Assembly: GCF_004193775.1 (NCBI RefSeq)
Contig: NC_041002.1
Coordinates: 33,763,112-33,827,111, forward strand
Direction: 5' to 3'
Source: Glycine soja
Lineage: Eukaryota; Streptophyta; Magnoliopsida; Fabales; Fabaceae
DNA: 64,000 nucleotides
Shown here: piece after piece, positions 1 to 12,160 of the stretch
How the letters are laid out: the number at the start of each line of letters is the position of its first letter
Position numbering within the stretch: position 1 is the stretch's first letter
Made by a program: the position numbers and the translations under genes
The notes under the pieces: generated by a model
Databases searched by the model: none
What the model was told of the DNA's origin: nothing
The model's input: only the letters and a program-made list of their open reading frames with translations

Positions 1-1310
1 CAAAGGATTCTCTTAGAACTATTATGGCACTATTAGCTCATTTTGACCTAGAGCTGCATCAGATGGATGTCAAGACTACATTTCTAAATGATGACATTGA
101 AGAAACAATTTATATGGTGAAACCATAAAACTTTGTGTCAAGTGACTCAAAGTCTATGGTGTGCAAACTGAAGAAGTCCATCTATAATCTCAAACAGGCT
201 TCCTGTCAATGGTATTACAAGTTTCATTAAGTCATTACCTTGTACAATTATGAGGCAAATGTAGTTAATGATTGTGTATATCATAAATTCAGTGGGAGTA
301 AATACATATTCTTGGTATTATATGTTGATGGTAGATTGCTTGCTTGCACCGATATTGGCTTTTTGCAAGAGACCAAGAGATTTCTAACGAAAAATTTAGA
401 AATGAAAGATCTTAGGGAAACCTCTTTTATGTTAGGTATCAAGATACTAAGAGATCACTCTCAAGGTATATATCCTAAGGTTGTCACAAGAGAACTATAT
501 CAATAAGGTCCTAGATAGATTTGAATGAAAGATAGCATACCAGGAGATATCCCAATAACTAAAGAAGACAAATTTAGTCTCAAATAATGCTCAGTAATGA
601 CCTTGAAAAAATTGAGATGCAAAATATTTCTTATTCATTAGCAGTAGGAAGTCTAATGTACGCTCAAGTTTGTACTCATCCCAAAATAGCATTTGTAGTA
701 GGAGTTATAGGTAGATACTTGAGTGATCCTAGAATGCAGCAAAGCACGTGATGTGTTACTTGAAGAGAACAAAAGAGTACATGCTCACTTATAATAAGTC
801 TGATAATTTAGAGATCATGGGTTACTCAGACTCTGATTTTGCTGAATGGAAAGACAACAAATGCTCCACATTTGGATACATATATATTTTTGTTGGAGGA
901 GCTATCTCTTGGAAGTCTGCTAAATAGACTCTCGTAGCTTCTTCAACCATGGTCACAGAGTTGGTTGCTTGTTTTGAGGCATCCAACCACAGAATATGGC
1001 TGTGAAACTTTGTCACTTGTTTGCAATTGGTCGATGGCATTGAAAGATCATTGAGAATTTATTGTGGTAATAACTCAGTAGTTCAATACTTCAACAATAA
1101 TAGGAGTACAACCATGTCAAAATTTATTGTCATTAAATTTCTAGTCATTAAGGAAAGAGTTCAAAATAGACATATTTCTATGGAGCATATAAGGACTAAT
1201 TCCATGTTAGCTGACCCATTTACTAAAGGTTTGGTACCTAAGATTTTTCATGAGCACACTACTTATATGGGTGTGATTCATTATAGTACCTTAGTTTAGT
1301 GGGAGTCCCG
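1..1310 (+). pseudogene. Ty1/copia pol remnant (RT and RNase H), broken
   Basis: Translated pieces in several frames match the 3' half of copia pol. Near 40-230 there is the RT segment with LHQMDVKTTFLN and the LKQA motif. Near 300-350 the catalytic box reads LYVDGRLLAC where copia RT has YVDD, so one catalytic Asp is lost. An RNase H-like stretch with GYSDSDFA (820-845) is followed by the C-terminal ADPFTKGL motif (about 1210-1235), typical of Tork-like copia elements. Many stops and frameshifts separate the blocks, for example a TAA inside RT near 127. The element starts left of the window. It cannot encode a working enzyme. Confidence 0.85.
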
Positions 1311-1738
1311 ATTTTGTTCTATATCCTATATTTTTCAGATATTTGTATTGTTTAGATTTTCTGCAGAAATAAAGTTGATGTTTCTCATTATATTCTATGC
1401 TTGTTTTGTGTAAAATGTTTATGTGGCATTAGGGTTGATCTCTATAAAGAATAAAGTTTGGACTAGTTGAAAAAAATATGATTAAGATCACATTGCATAT
1501 AATTTTCATGTCATTTATCCATATTTGATCTATGTCATTAAGTATGAGTGACAATGGTGATCATTGTCGCTTATTCACATTAGATTATGATGAAAACTGC
1601 AGTGGGTCCTTGTTGCTATATATATATGAGATATACCAAATTTTTTAAGGGGACTCTAAAAGTAAATAATATATGGTTACACACTTAATTTTTTTATATA
1701 TAAATGCCTAAGGTTAATATGAAGCTCAAGTCGGAGAT
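1311..1738 (+). other. copia 3' non-coding region with polypurine tract
   Basis: AT-rich sequence without open frames lies between the end of the copia RNase H and the LTR. It ends in a short purine-rich stretch (about 1724-1737, ending CGGAGAT) directly before TGTTAG, which is the usual place and form of a copia polypurine tract. Confidence 0.6.
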
Positions 1739-2210
1739 TGTTAGGAATTTTATAATTTCTAATTAATTAATATGAGCTACATATTATACTATAATATTTA
1801 TATTCTTTATTTAAATTTAGATGCACTCAAAATAAGTGATCTAATTTAGTGAGGTCATTAGACTGTTAATAGAAAATTGATATGAGCTTAATGAGCGAAA
1901 ATTAGTTTGACCCATTAAGATATAACGAGAACCCTAATATGTTAAAACCCAAGACACGATTATGATCTCCAATACACCAAATCAATAAACAAATTTCTCA
2001 TATGAATAGAAAATGATGGTCCCATAAGGAATAATGTAATTTGGTTCTAAAAGATCATAAAATCAATTGTTCATGATCGTGATATTCCGTTGTGTTTGTT
2101 TGATAAAGTTCTATAGATCTAGATGTTTTTAAAACCCTTTTCTTTAATAGTTTCACATAATGTGTTTGGTGCTCTTCAATATTTTATATGATTTTTTAAA
2201 AATTCTAACA
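1739..2210 (+). repeat. copia 3' LTR
   Basis: The 472-bp LTR begins TGTTAGGAATTTT immediately after the polypurine tract and ends AAAATTCTAACA. The termini are inverted repeats of about 12 bp with TG...CA ends. The partner 5' LTR lies outside the window, so the target duplication and LTR age cannot be read here. Confidence 0.8.
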
Positions 2211-2938
2211 GCTTTTGCTGCTAACTGCGAACAGAGCGTGACAATCTCCATTGTAGATTTGGTTCCAAACAAATACTGCTTTTTTGTGTGAATTCTATGT
2301 GTTTTTAATTAATATATGATGAAAGGTTAAAACTAGATTATTTTTTATCAAATATAAATTTAAAAGTAAAAGATAAACTCAAGAAATGACAATCTTAGTT
2401 GCAAAATTACACCGTACAACTGTTGAAACATTTAACGTATTGGAAATTTGGCTAAAATAAGGTATGGTGTATATATGTGTTAAATCCATTAGTTATCTCG
2501 CAAAACAAAAATGTGAGTGGTTAAATAATAAGGTGAGATTAAGGAGACATTTAGTAGGAAAAAAGTTTTTTTATGTCTGATTCCCATGAGTCATTGAGAA
2601 TATTTAGAGAGTAACATGATATTTCTACTATTATAAAAAAGTTAAACTCAAAAAAATAAGATTTTCACGTTTTTTCGTAGAAATTTTTTCATGAATAACT
2701 AATTAAAAAATATTTCTACAAAACATCATTTTCTACGTATGTTATTTTTCTAAAATGGATATCAAATGCCAGAAACTAAAATTCTCAACTTAAAATTTTC
2801 TAAAAAACTAAATTTATTTTCTATTAAACGCTCCATACCTCTAATCACATGGTAAAATTTAAGTATTTATGAAATTTTACGACTGATATAATCATGTAAT
2901 TAAGTGTATAGTATGCAGACGGTATAGCTACCAGCTAT

Positions 2939-2973
<35 letters not shown>

Positions 2974-3798
2974 GAATTTAGTGATAATGTATTGTTAACA
3001 TAAAAAAAATTCATATTATCAGTGAATAAAAAATTACTGTAGATATAATTAACTTTTTAGTTATTGTAAAATATTACACAGATGTACTATGTTAGTTTTT
3101 TTTTCATTGAATGAGAGTTTAAAATAATTTACAATTAGTTAATGAATAATTTATTTTTCTACTATTATATTATTATTATTATGATTATTATTATTATTTT
3201 ACTGCATTTATTATTATTATTATAAAAATACACATAAGTTAACCCTATATATTAATGCTCTGTACAATGAAAACCAAGTATATATTAAAAAAAGACAACA
3301 CAGTGGTGGATCTCTCTGAGGAGATTGCAGTCAGATTTTTTGAGTTAAGTCAATACTACAGTGGCCACCACCCCATCTCTCATCTCATGTTATGTAAGAC
3401 ATTAGAGGTCCCACATCAGTAACTTTCAAACTCATGGCTTCTAGTTTGCTTCTCCTCGCAAAGAAAATGCAGAAAAAAGGGAACCTGTGAGTCCTATTAT
3501 TCATTCTGGTGTCTCCCTCTTTGACTCTCTTAGAAAACCAAACACAATACAACACACCAACAAAAAGGTTAGAGTACCCATCACTTCATATCTTCCACAC
3601 AAAAAACTCCCTCAAGCAATCCCTATCTAACAAGATCCCAAGATAGTAGACTCATGTGGCTCTCAATTCCTTGCTTAAATATGGGATCACTTGCATAACC
3701 CTCTTCATCCAGACATATCCACCTTTTTTCTCTTTCTCTTTATTGTTATTTACCCGAAGGGTTTTTGTTTTGGGTGATATTTTGTGATTTGTGTTCCA
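2211..3798. other. AT-rich intergenic region upstream of the zinc-finger gene
   Basis: No coding potential is visible. It holds an (AT)14 microsatellite at 2943-2970 and an ATT-rich stretch at about 3163-3222. From about 3300 the composition changes to a less AT-rich, pyrimidine-rich leader typical of a plant 5' UTR. Confidence 0.6.
3675..3682 (+). promoter_or_regulatory. possible TATA box of the zinc-finger gene
   Basis: TTAAATAT lies about 120 bp upstream of the ATG and is followed by a CT-rich leader. AT-rich plant DNA gives many such matches, so this is only a candidate. Confidence 0.25.
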
Positions 3799-4740
3799 AT
3801 GGAACAGGGTCAATGCTGGACAAAGAGGAAGAAGTACTCTTTGAGCTCTAGTACTGGTTCACCAACAAACCCTTCCTATGGTGACTCATGGGAAGAACAA
3901 GCTTTTGCAGAAGATGCTGCTAATTCTCTTGGTGGCTGCATATGGCCTCCAAGATCCTACTCTTGTAGCTTTTGCAGAAGAGAGTTCAGGTCAGCACAGG
4001 CTCTAGGTGGCCACATGAACGTTCATAGAAGGGATAGAGCAAGACTAAAGCAACAACCCACTAGCCCCCACAATGAAATTCTATGCCATGACCTTGAAAC
4101 TCAGCTGCACAAGCCAGTTCAAAGTCCTTTTGCTTCTCTAGGTGGTTATCTATATCCTTCTCCTCTTTGTGGATTGGCTTGTATGAAAACTAACCCTAAT
4201 TGTGATCCTGATTTTGTTGCTTCACCTTCTTCATCACCCTCGCCTTCCAAGGCCTTATTGGCTCCATCAGCTAATATTGGTACCTTCAGAGAGGAAACCA
4301 TGATTCCACTTTATGATTCCTCTATTCTCCACAAGATTTCTCCTGCCAGTAATTCTTCTGAATCATGGCCAAATTCAGCTGAAGATCATAGATTATATTC
4401 ATGTAAGTTCCACCCTCAAGCTGATACTACGAAACCCTCCAAGAGAATAATGGATTTCAGATGTAGGGGTAATAAGGGGAATAATGATGATATTGATGGG
4501 GATATAAACTTTAATTCAGTTGTGTATAGAACTCACCCATCTTTGCAGTTTGAGAGTACTAAAGAGCCAGATCATATCAGTTGCAAGAAGAGGAAAACAG
4601 ATGCTTCCTCAACTCTATTTTCCCCAAAGTCAAGCTCAGTTGATAGGCATCAAGTGCAGCCAAAGATGTTTGAGTTTAGCCCTAGCTCAATGGAAGAGCT
4701 AGATCTGGAGTTAAGGCTTGGGAACAGGTCCAAGATATAG
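3799..4740 (+). CDS. SUPERMAN-like single C2H2 zinc-finger transcription factor
   Basis: A 313-residue protein encoded by one exon. The start is the ATG giving MEQGQCW; an upstream in-frame GTG at 3784 is not a plant start. One plant-type C2H2 finger lies at residues 56-76 (C56, C59, H72, H76) with the QALGGH helix at 67-72. A basic KKRK cluster near residue 270 may be a nuclear signal. The C-terminus carries LDLELRL at 301-307, an EAR-type repression motif. The MEQ...W.KRK N-terminus, single finger and C-terminal EAR motif together match the SUPERMAN/RABBIT EARS/ZFP10 group, nuclear repressors acting in floral and organ development. The closest member cannot be settled by eye. The frame is intact, so this looks like a working host gene amid transposons. 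Short pyrimidine-rich 5' and AT-rich 3' flanks fit UTRs. Confidence 0.93.
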   Translation: MEQGQCWTKRKKYSLSSSTGSPTNPSYGDSWEEQAFAEDAANSLGGCIWPPRSYSCSFCRREFRSAQALGGHMNVHRRDRARLKQQPTSPHNEILCHDLETQLHKPVQSPFASLGGYLYPSPLCGLACMKTNPNCDPDFVASPSSSPSPSKALLAPSANIGTFREETMIPLYDSSILHKISPASNSSESWPNSAEDHRLYSCKFHPQADTTKPSKRIMDFRCRGNKGNNDDIDGDINFNSVVYRTHPSLQFESTKEPDHISCKKRKTDASSTLFSPKSSSVDRHQVQPKMFEFSPSSMEELDLELRLGNRSKI

Positions 4741-7700
4741 TAATAAAGTAGTATAAATAGAAAAACCACCCCCCACTGTCAATGAATATAAAGTTCTTCT
4801 CCTTTTTATGTTCATCCTAGTTTGTTTTCACATCTTTTAATACCTTACAATTAAGGAAGGTTTTCATCATGTTTGATTGGATCTCCTGAGGGCCTCAGAA
4901 TGTATATCTGCAAGGTGTCATGATAATAATTAACAAACTGTAATTAATTTTATTGACAGGCTTGTAAACTTGCTCTTAGTAGATAGTGTGGCCAAAAAGG
5001 TGGATTGTTTTGAATAAATGCAGATTATTACATGACTTTGTAATTGATGGTTTCCATCGATTTTTACTATGATCGTATGAAAGCTTTAAAATAAAGATAA
5101 TATTATAGCTGGCTTCATACTTTGAATACTACAACATATCAATTCTAGTTTCATCCGACAAATATAATTTAAATTTTCTTGCATGCGTAATTACTTAGTT
5201 TACATTCAAAAAGTTAATTAAATAGGGTTCCAATGTAACTCCCTTATTTTTATCTTTATGGCTAGAGAAATATCTTACTTGAGCCATATATACCCGATTT
5301 ATTAATTACTTCACAGAAAATTTCTCTCTATTTCCATTGTCAATGATGGAAACTAATACAAGAAGGTCATCTAATAATGGAACAAAACTAATGCTTTCTA
5401 GCGTAGTTCATTATTCTGCATGTGGACAATTTACATGAATTTCAAATTCCCATATCTCTGATAGGTATAGGGATGGAATCACTGTTTCCGAGTTTAGAGA
5501 GAGAGAGAATGTACTGTGTGTAAAAACTGTTAAAGTACTGAGATTAGGGCATTATTTGTGTGGGGTTTAAGGGGGTGAAATGAAGGAGCTATGAGTATAA
5601 GAAGTGCATGGATAATGTGAGCTATTTCTTTTTCCCATATTCAGTACCTCACTGACATTCCATCAGACAAAACAACTAAACTAAACCAAAAAACCACACT
5701 GATTGAGCTTTTCACAGCCGCGTAAAGTCAGATACATCCCAACATTGATTCCCTTTCACCCTCAGATCTTGCATTTAGTAGTATCCCGTCACACACAAAT
5801 CCATTTGCTTGTGTCCTCTCTCTCACCTTTCTATCTACCTTTCTTCTAAATCCCTCCAAAAATTGACACCTACTCCGGAATCAGCCCCCTTAAAAAATTG
5901 CCTATCATAATATGCTTTTGCATTTTAATAATCACGGAGAGAATATTATCTCCCCCCGCTCATGAGTCACAGGCGCTAACTACGCAAATTTTTGGTTTCT
6001 TCTGTGTGTGAGAATTTGGTATAAAGTACCTCCACTTTTTTTTTTTTTTGAAGGGTATATATCATTCGGTCAACATTCTAAAACTAATCTTTTTTTGAGA
6101 TAGAGAAAATACCAAAAGTGAATACAAGATCTCCTAATATATTTATTTTAGAGAATACAATATTTTAAGTGTTTTGATACTATCGAGAATTCCTCTGTCT
6201 TATTTAGTTTGTACAAGTTCATTCAACTATTAATTAGCTAAAAAATAACTACATCACAGTCTTAATAACTACCGTCAGTATTATTGAGAAACTCTCTGAT
6301 GTACCGTTTCATAGTCATGAATTATAAAAAATGAAAAGTGAACTTCATTTATGAACTCTAACCCTAGGTAGTCAAGTTTGTTACAAAAATTGCTGCAGGA
6401 AACAACGAAAGCATTCTTTCTGATCATTACCTTAAATGGGAATTTGATGGAACACCCCTTTGACTTATTGACTTAAATCAGCAATTTGTACCTAGCATGG
6501 TCATTCAAACGTAGCTTTCACATAAACACAAATATATATTGAAAACCTTAGGCCACACTCAACATTTAAATTCCCTTGTAGCCTAAAGAATGAAGATAGC
6601 TTTAATGATTTGAAAGGAGGGTGTGTGGCATTTCCTATTATCGAATTAAGTTATGGTTTTCTCAATTTTTCATGTGATTGAGACGGAAAGAGAAATGAGA
6701 AGCACAATTAATATATATAAGGGAAACGAGGTCCTATTTGTGTGTAAGAGGGAGGGTTTTAAAGGCAGTTGGTGAGCTTTGTCTTCTTTTGGGGTTGTGA
6801 GATGGGTAGGTCTGATATGAACAGAGAGTAATCAGTGAAGTTCTTTGGGTTGAAGTGGCAGAAGTGCACATGGGAAGAAAGTGTCGTTTCTCTATTCACT
6901 TGGAAGGGTTGCATAGAATAGGACTATAGAGTGAGTCAGTGAAATAAGGAGGGTATAAAGGGATATTATTATTCTCCTGTTGAGCAATGTTTTTATGTTA
7001 ATTTAATAGCAAAACACTATTTTAGAGAATCGGAAAGTTTATTTGAGAGAGAAATTCCAGTGCATCGGGGGTTGGTATTGTCTGGGATTTTTGTTCTTTA
7101 TAATTGCTATGACAACTAATTAAGGTCTAGGAGTATATTTTTGCATGGGGGGCAAGTTCCTTTTAATCACGAGCTCACTTACATTCCATATAAATTAGAA
7201 TATCTGTTCTCTCTCACATACGTGGCATATTTATATAGTTGTATTGTGAATGTGAGGAACAGGAGAAGCTTATTATTTCGTAAAAACAAGAAAAGAAAAA
7301 AGGAGCTTATTATAACTATAATCTCGATTTATATATAATGTTATTAAATGGTTCGTTAATTAGGATGTTTGATTTCTTCACTAAAAGTAAATGAAATTGT
7401 AAATAGACCCTTATATATATATATATATAATTATTTTAATAAAGTACCGTTTTCATACTTATTAATTATATAAAGTTTTATGTTAATGGTAACTCATATT
7501 TATAAGAGGGGACATCCAACATATGAGTGCCAACAGATTTCATGAGGAGTTTAAAAATCCTGATGACCCATCGAAGTACTCCTTTGCAATTATATGCGCA
7601 AGCAAAAAAGGTTATGATAAAATTAAAGTTTAAAATGACTATTTATATATATAAAAAAGTAAAGGTTAAAGGGGTTGAGTGATCTTTACCGTAAATATAA

Positions 7701-8246
7701 TATATTAGAATTATAGTTAAAATTAATGTAAGCATGATTTGGTGGTGGTTGATCGTTTATGTGTGTTCATGGAGGATTTCAATATTAGGTTTGAAACTTC
7801 AAATCAACAAATAAGAGTTTGATCTTAGGACTAAATACACTAAATCAAAACACTTTCAAGGTTCTTTGTTTTCTTAAAACTAACAATCTTTAGATTTTCA
7901 ATTTAACAAACAATATATCTTTTCAAAAACTTATTACAAGAACAAATTTTATATTAAGCATAAAACAAGTATTTGAATTATAATAGTTAATTGGTACAAA
8001 TGTCAACAATTTTCGTGGACAAACACAAAATAATATTTGAATTGACAACATTTACAAATACATAAACATGATCACAATAGCATAAGACTAAGTAAATATT
8101 CGAAAACAATAAAGAATGAGTTATAGATTGAAGAAGATGTTATCGAAAAGAGAGGAGTTATAGAAAGTATAATGAAGATAAGAATCAAAAGTCAAAAATA
8201 AAATAAATGGACAAAAACATACATGTTTCCATTGCACCAAATAGCC
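4741..8246. other. 3' flank and AT-rich intergenic DNA
   Basis: Possible polyadenylation signals for the zinc-finger gene are AATAAA at 4742-4747 (probably too close to the stop) and 5013-5018. The rest is AT-rich with no credible exons. It includes a GA run near 5503-5516, a poly-T run near 6040, and a short AT microsatellite near 7413-7428. The short open frames here have no recognisable domains. Confidence 0.55.
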
Positions 8247-8249
8247 ATA

Positions 8250-8470
8250 CACTACTAGAAAACCAGCTTTCTACATCGGTTATTTTGGACCTACTACATT
8301 GGTTTATGACCGTTGTCGTAGGGGACGTCATCAAAAGGGGTCGCCTATTCTACATTGGTCCCTTGGTAACCATCGTAGAATGTTCAGCATTCTACATCGG
8401 TCGTTAAGATGCGACCGTCTTAGAATGCTAATCATTCTACATCGGTCTTGTCAGAACCGATGTAGAAATA
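8250..8470. repeat. CACTA left end with subterminal repeats
   Basis: After the terminal CACTACTAGAAAA, about six copies of a motif close to TTCTACATCGGT occur in both orientations (near 8269, 8287, 8349, 8389, 8436 and inverted near 8456). Arrays of this kind bind transposase in CACTA elements. Confidence 0.8.
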
Positions 8471-8699
8471 CTAATTTTTATTTTTATTTTTTGTATTTGG
8501 AGGTACTTTTTTTTGTATTTACAGAGTTGAAATAACCTCTAATACCTACAGTAAACACGTGACAATATGAAATTAATTAAATTTTTATGCAATGAATATG
8601 AAATTTTCAAATATTTTATAGTTTAAAGCAAATTAAGTACACTAAACATGTTTATTTGTTAACAAATTTGACAGAAATTAACCAAATATGTAATTATTT

Positions 8700-8850
8700 G
8701 GCACAAACTATGAGTGTAGTTATAACTATAATGGCACAGACTATGAGTGTAATTATAACTATAATGACAGAAATTAACCAAACATGTTTATTTTTCAAAT
8801 CCCAATCAAAGTCAAGCCTATGAGTGTAGTTATAACTATAATGGCACATA
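8700..8850. repeat. short tandem duplication TATGAGTGTA(G/A)TTATAACTATAATG
   Basis: The segment containing TATGAGTGTAGTTATAAC recurs near 8709, 8742 and 8819, partly with the neighbouring GACAGAAATTAACCAAA block duplicated. It is a local duplication inside the CACTA element, with no coding content. Confidence 0.6.
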
Positions 8851-8953
8851 CTAACCTATCTAGCTTGAGGGAAAAAGTTGAATGGAAATAATGAACAACA
8901 ATGCTAAGAATTACAATGAGAAATCACATTACAGCCAAGCTAATATAAATAAT

Positions 8954-10524
8954 TTAATCTGTTCTGCATATACATTCTTTACACCTAGGATACCTATAAA
9001 CACTTCTTACCTTCGGCCTTGTCTGTACATGTTTAGTTTGCCTAACTGCTTTCCTCACTCTCTGTTAAAAAACACGCCATTCTATGGTAGAGTTCTCCAT
9101 AAATATACTAGCAAGTCTACGTTTATTTGGACGTATTGTTGGCATTCATCTACCACCATAATAAATTCAATACCTAGACACCAAAGATGATAGCTGACTT
9201 CCTGAATTAGTCATGGCGAATGCATCCGAAGCAGTGCAGCCTATGAAGTCCAGTGCTGCTAACTACAATAGAAACAACTTATTATCATTTATCAAAAGAC
9301 TAAGATTAGAACCAAAACAAATTCAGTGTTCTATTTCAATGATCATGTTCGCAAAAAGAGAATAATAGAGCAGGTATCCATGCCCAAATAACACCAAAAT
9401 TTGGATAATATGCAATGAGAGAATTTGGATTTGAGTCTTACTCAACCTTGCAAAACAAAACAGGTTTGTTAGATGATGGTTGTTTCGCACTTATATACTT
9501 ATGAAGAGCAATGTAAATTGTAACATAAAGCACAAAAAAAAATTTCTTGTGACAAGGAATATAATTAGACTTGTAAAAATCATCAATGTAAATGAAACAA
9601 GAATGAAATCAACAAGTTAGCAACAAACTTGAGAGGAATAATTAGCAAAAGATTCGAGTTCAGCTGAAGAAAGCAAGTTCTCTTTGGTGACTAATTTAGG
9701 GTACAAGTTGGTCAAAGCAACCAATTGTGAGCCACCTCCGTACAAATTAAAACCAACTACAAATATGTGCATTTTGCGGTTAAAACCAAGAGCACCAAGC
9801 ATAAGGATGGATTCTTCGGGTGTCAAAGGACATAGGCCTTCAGACCTGAGCTTACAAGGAGAAGGTAATATGCACAGAAGATTCCAATTGTTTTTAACGA
9901 GTAAGGGACTTTTCTTCATAAATTGAAATTGATGTCTCTAAAAGATAAGTATGCAGACCAAGAGTTTCAGATGGAAAGATTATGATGCACCTTTGTAGTC
10001 CACTTCAGCAGTGACAATGTAGGAACATGGATTTCACGATATGCTTCCAATTCTTTCCTCTCTTCTTCACCTCCCGCAAATTCACATAAAGAATGAGCTA
10101 TCATGTCAATTTCAAATATAAGATGCAAAGCTAGATACTTGGATGCTTTCTTGGCATTATTTTCACTTTTCACCTTCATTGATTTTGCAAATGGACCAAC
10201 AAGGTAACGATCCAATGGTCAAACAAGACCTGAATGTTCACGGAATCTTTTAAGAAGCAAAGCATAGGCTGCTTGTATTCTGGGAACAAATTGCAGGGCA
10301 TGAAAATTACATCTGCAACGAAGTCTCTATATGAAGTTCCCCAATTAGGAAGAGCATAGTAAGGCTCAGATCAAGAAAGACAGTAAAAATAGAGCATTGA
10401 AGGGCATGAGATCATGAAAATTATATTGTAAATTTATGCTTCAAAGAACATTTACCTGCAGCTCAAATGCTATTGGATCGAATGCCAAGCGATTACCAAA
10501 TCCAACAAAGTGAACAACTTGATT
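8954..10524 (-). pseudogene. captured 3' half of a plant O-fucosyltransferase-like gene
   Basis: Four exons read on the minus strand. Exon A is about 10524-10456 (GFGNRLAFDP). Exon B is 10326-9991 (NFHALQFVPRIQ, LALHL.FEIDMIAHS, KELEAYREIH). Exon C is about 9868-9629 (LRSEGLCPLTPEE, LYPKLVTKENLLS, ending SSQ). Exon D is 9262-8954 (LAALDFIGC, PTIRPNKRRLA, a Cys-rich tail and a natural TAA). These blocks and their order match plant GDP-fucose O-fucosyltransferase-family proteins (GT106/DUF246), type II Golgi enzymes. Introns keep GT donors at A, B, C and AG acceptors at B and D; the acceptor of C is unclear. An in-frame TGA in exon B (near 10226) and stops in exon D break it. The N-terminal half is absent, so it is a transposon-captured fragment. 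Confidence 0.88.
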
Positions 10525-11059
10525 TTTAAGTATAATAGGTTAGATGTGTTTTAAGTAAAAACTTGGCTTGGCTTTATATATAATACAATATTGCTTTCGC
10601 CGATTAAAAAATATATATAAATACTAGAAAGAATAAGCAAAATTAAAGAAATTTAAGATGAATAAAAAGTCACACTTTACACAATCACACACCATCAATC
10701 TAAGAGCATTAAAACATTGTAATGAAATATATAAAAAATGATGATGGTGAAATTAATAGAAAAAGAATATAATAAATTAGATAAAAATTAGAAAAATGTG
10801 ATTTGGGCAATCTAAAAGAAGAACAGAACACATGAAAAAACAGCCATATAAAGTTTGAAGGATCAAAGGTCAAAACAGAGGTAACTTTTTGTGGAATATT
10901 TTACCCAAAAATACCCCAAAAAATAGAGTTCCAGGAGTAAAAATAGGTTATTAAAGGATATATCATGGTCGCACTGCTATAGAGCCATAGCACACGAAAC
11001 CCACTATTTTGGTCACTAATAAAAACCATTATGCAATTTGAATCCCATTGCAGTCCATG

Positions 11060-11222
11060 GCCACTCAGTTCCACCAATCTGCTATAATGCATTATTGACT
11101 ACTATGGGTAGATGTATGCAACCTTACGCTAGCATGCAGAGAGACTATTTTCAAAATTTGAACTTGTGGCCTCCAAGTCGCAAGATAGCAACCCTAACCA
11201 TGCTACAAGGCTCACCCTCTTT
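11060..11222 (-). repeat. diverged Au-like tRNA-derived SINE
   Basis: Read on the minus strand from about 11220, the sequence GAGGGTGAGCCTTGTAGCA, then CTTGCGACTTGGAGG and CACAAGTTCAAATT, follows the order of the Au SINE head with its box A- and box B-like parts; the later GTAAGGTTGCATACA matches the Au core. It is quite diverged and the 3' limit is a guess. It lies between the two captured gene fragments. Confidence 0.5.
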
Positions 11223-11457
11223 AGATTAGATAGGATGGCCCAAAAAAAATAACTACCCATGAAAACCAACAATGATTCACAATTCATTATGTAGATTGTA
11301 AGATGCTAATGACTCCACGATATGGAAATGGAGCTGTTTATTAATTTAGAAAAAATGATGCAACACAACTACAAAAATAAAATTGGTTATAATTCAATAA
11401 TAGCTCAAAGAGACAAGGTCACAACAATGCTCAAGACTTATGAAAATATCAACTCAC

Positions 11458-12160
11458 CTTGTATGAGAGAAGTTCTTCAAGTAGTTTATCTTCATTTTCT
11501 TCACCTGGATATTCATCAGAGCAATATTTATTTGTGAACTTTATGAATCAAATCTATATTTAAATAGAGTAAAGAAATGCTTTACCATATTCCTGAATTA
11601 CTTTAGAAACCATTTCTCTAGAAAATCCCATGTTGACGAAGTGGTCAAGTACCTTGGAATTAGCCAAAACTGTAGACGAGCTTGCCTGAAGGGGGAGAGA
11701 ATAGGACATTAGTAGCTAAAAATTAATACATGTATCAATTACAAAAAATCTAAACAGTAAAATAGACATTATAAATGAAAAATAGTTTTGTATGGTTTCA
11801 ATTCGTAAGGTTTATTTTCTTTTTCTGCTTTGACCTGCAAGGTTAGTTTATCATTTTGGTTTATCATGGTTAGTTGGTTATCAAGTACACCAGCAACAAT
11901 AGGAATTAGAGAAGGCCAAAAGCCCAAAAGAAAAACTTATAGTTGCCAAAGACAAAGTATTTGCATTATCTTAAACTTTCTTGTTATATATCCTCTGAAT
12001 TCTTAATATTCAACCACTCATAACACAAAGAAAAAGAACAAAGTGTCTAAAAGCTTACCTCTCCAGCATCCCCATTAGGAAGGGTTAAACATGAAGATGA
12101 AGAGTTATAGTTCTCAATCTCAAGCTCATCATCAATATTCCAATCAAAATCATCACCTCC
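11458..12160 (-). pseudogene. captured UBA-region exons of a DRM-type DNA methyltransferase
   Basis: Three minus-strand exons join with canonical splice sites: 12160-12059 (acidic FDWNIDDELEIENY then SSSSCLTLPNGDAGE), 11685-11586 (VLANSKVLDHFVNMGFSRE) and 11504-11458 (GEENEDKLLEELLSYK). All three donors are GT, all three acceptors AG, and the frame stays open across them. The (V/L)..F..MGF...MV..VI pattern and following LLEELL are a UBA domain, and the acidic DWN..DELEIEN head plus this UBA match the N-terminal part of plant domains-rearranged methyltransferases (DRM1/DRM2), which do RNA-directed de novo DNA methylation in the nucleus. The catalytic part is missing. A possible further upstream exon ends near 12250 (KKKLREVED). 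Identification is from motif memory, not a search. Confidence 0.82.

Noticed and set aside
3784..3798. Upstream GTG start for the zinc-finger protein
   Set aside because: Plant nuclear genes do not normally start at GTG, and the MEQ start matches related proteins.
4520..4702. 60-residue frame inside the zinc-finger gene
   Set aside because: A shifted-frame shadow of the real coding sequence.
8207..8535. Two short plus-strand proteins
   Set aside because: They are translations of the CACTA terminal and subterminal repeats.
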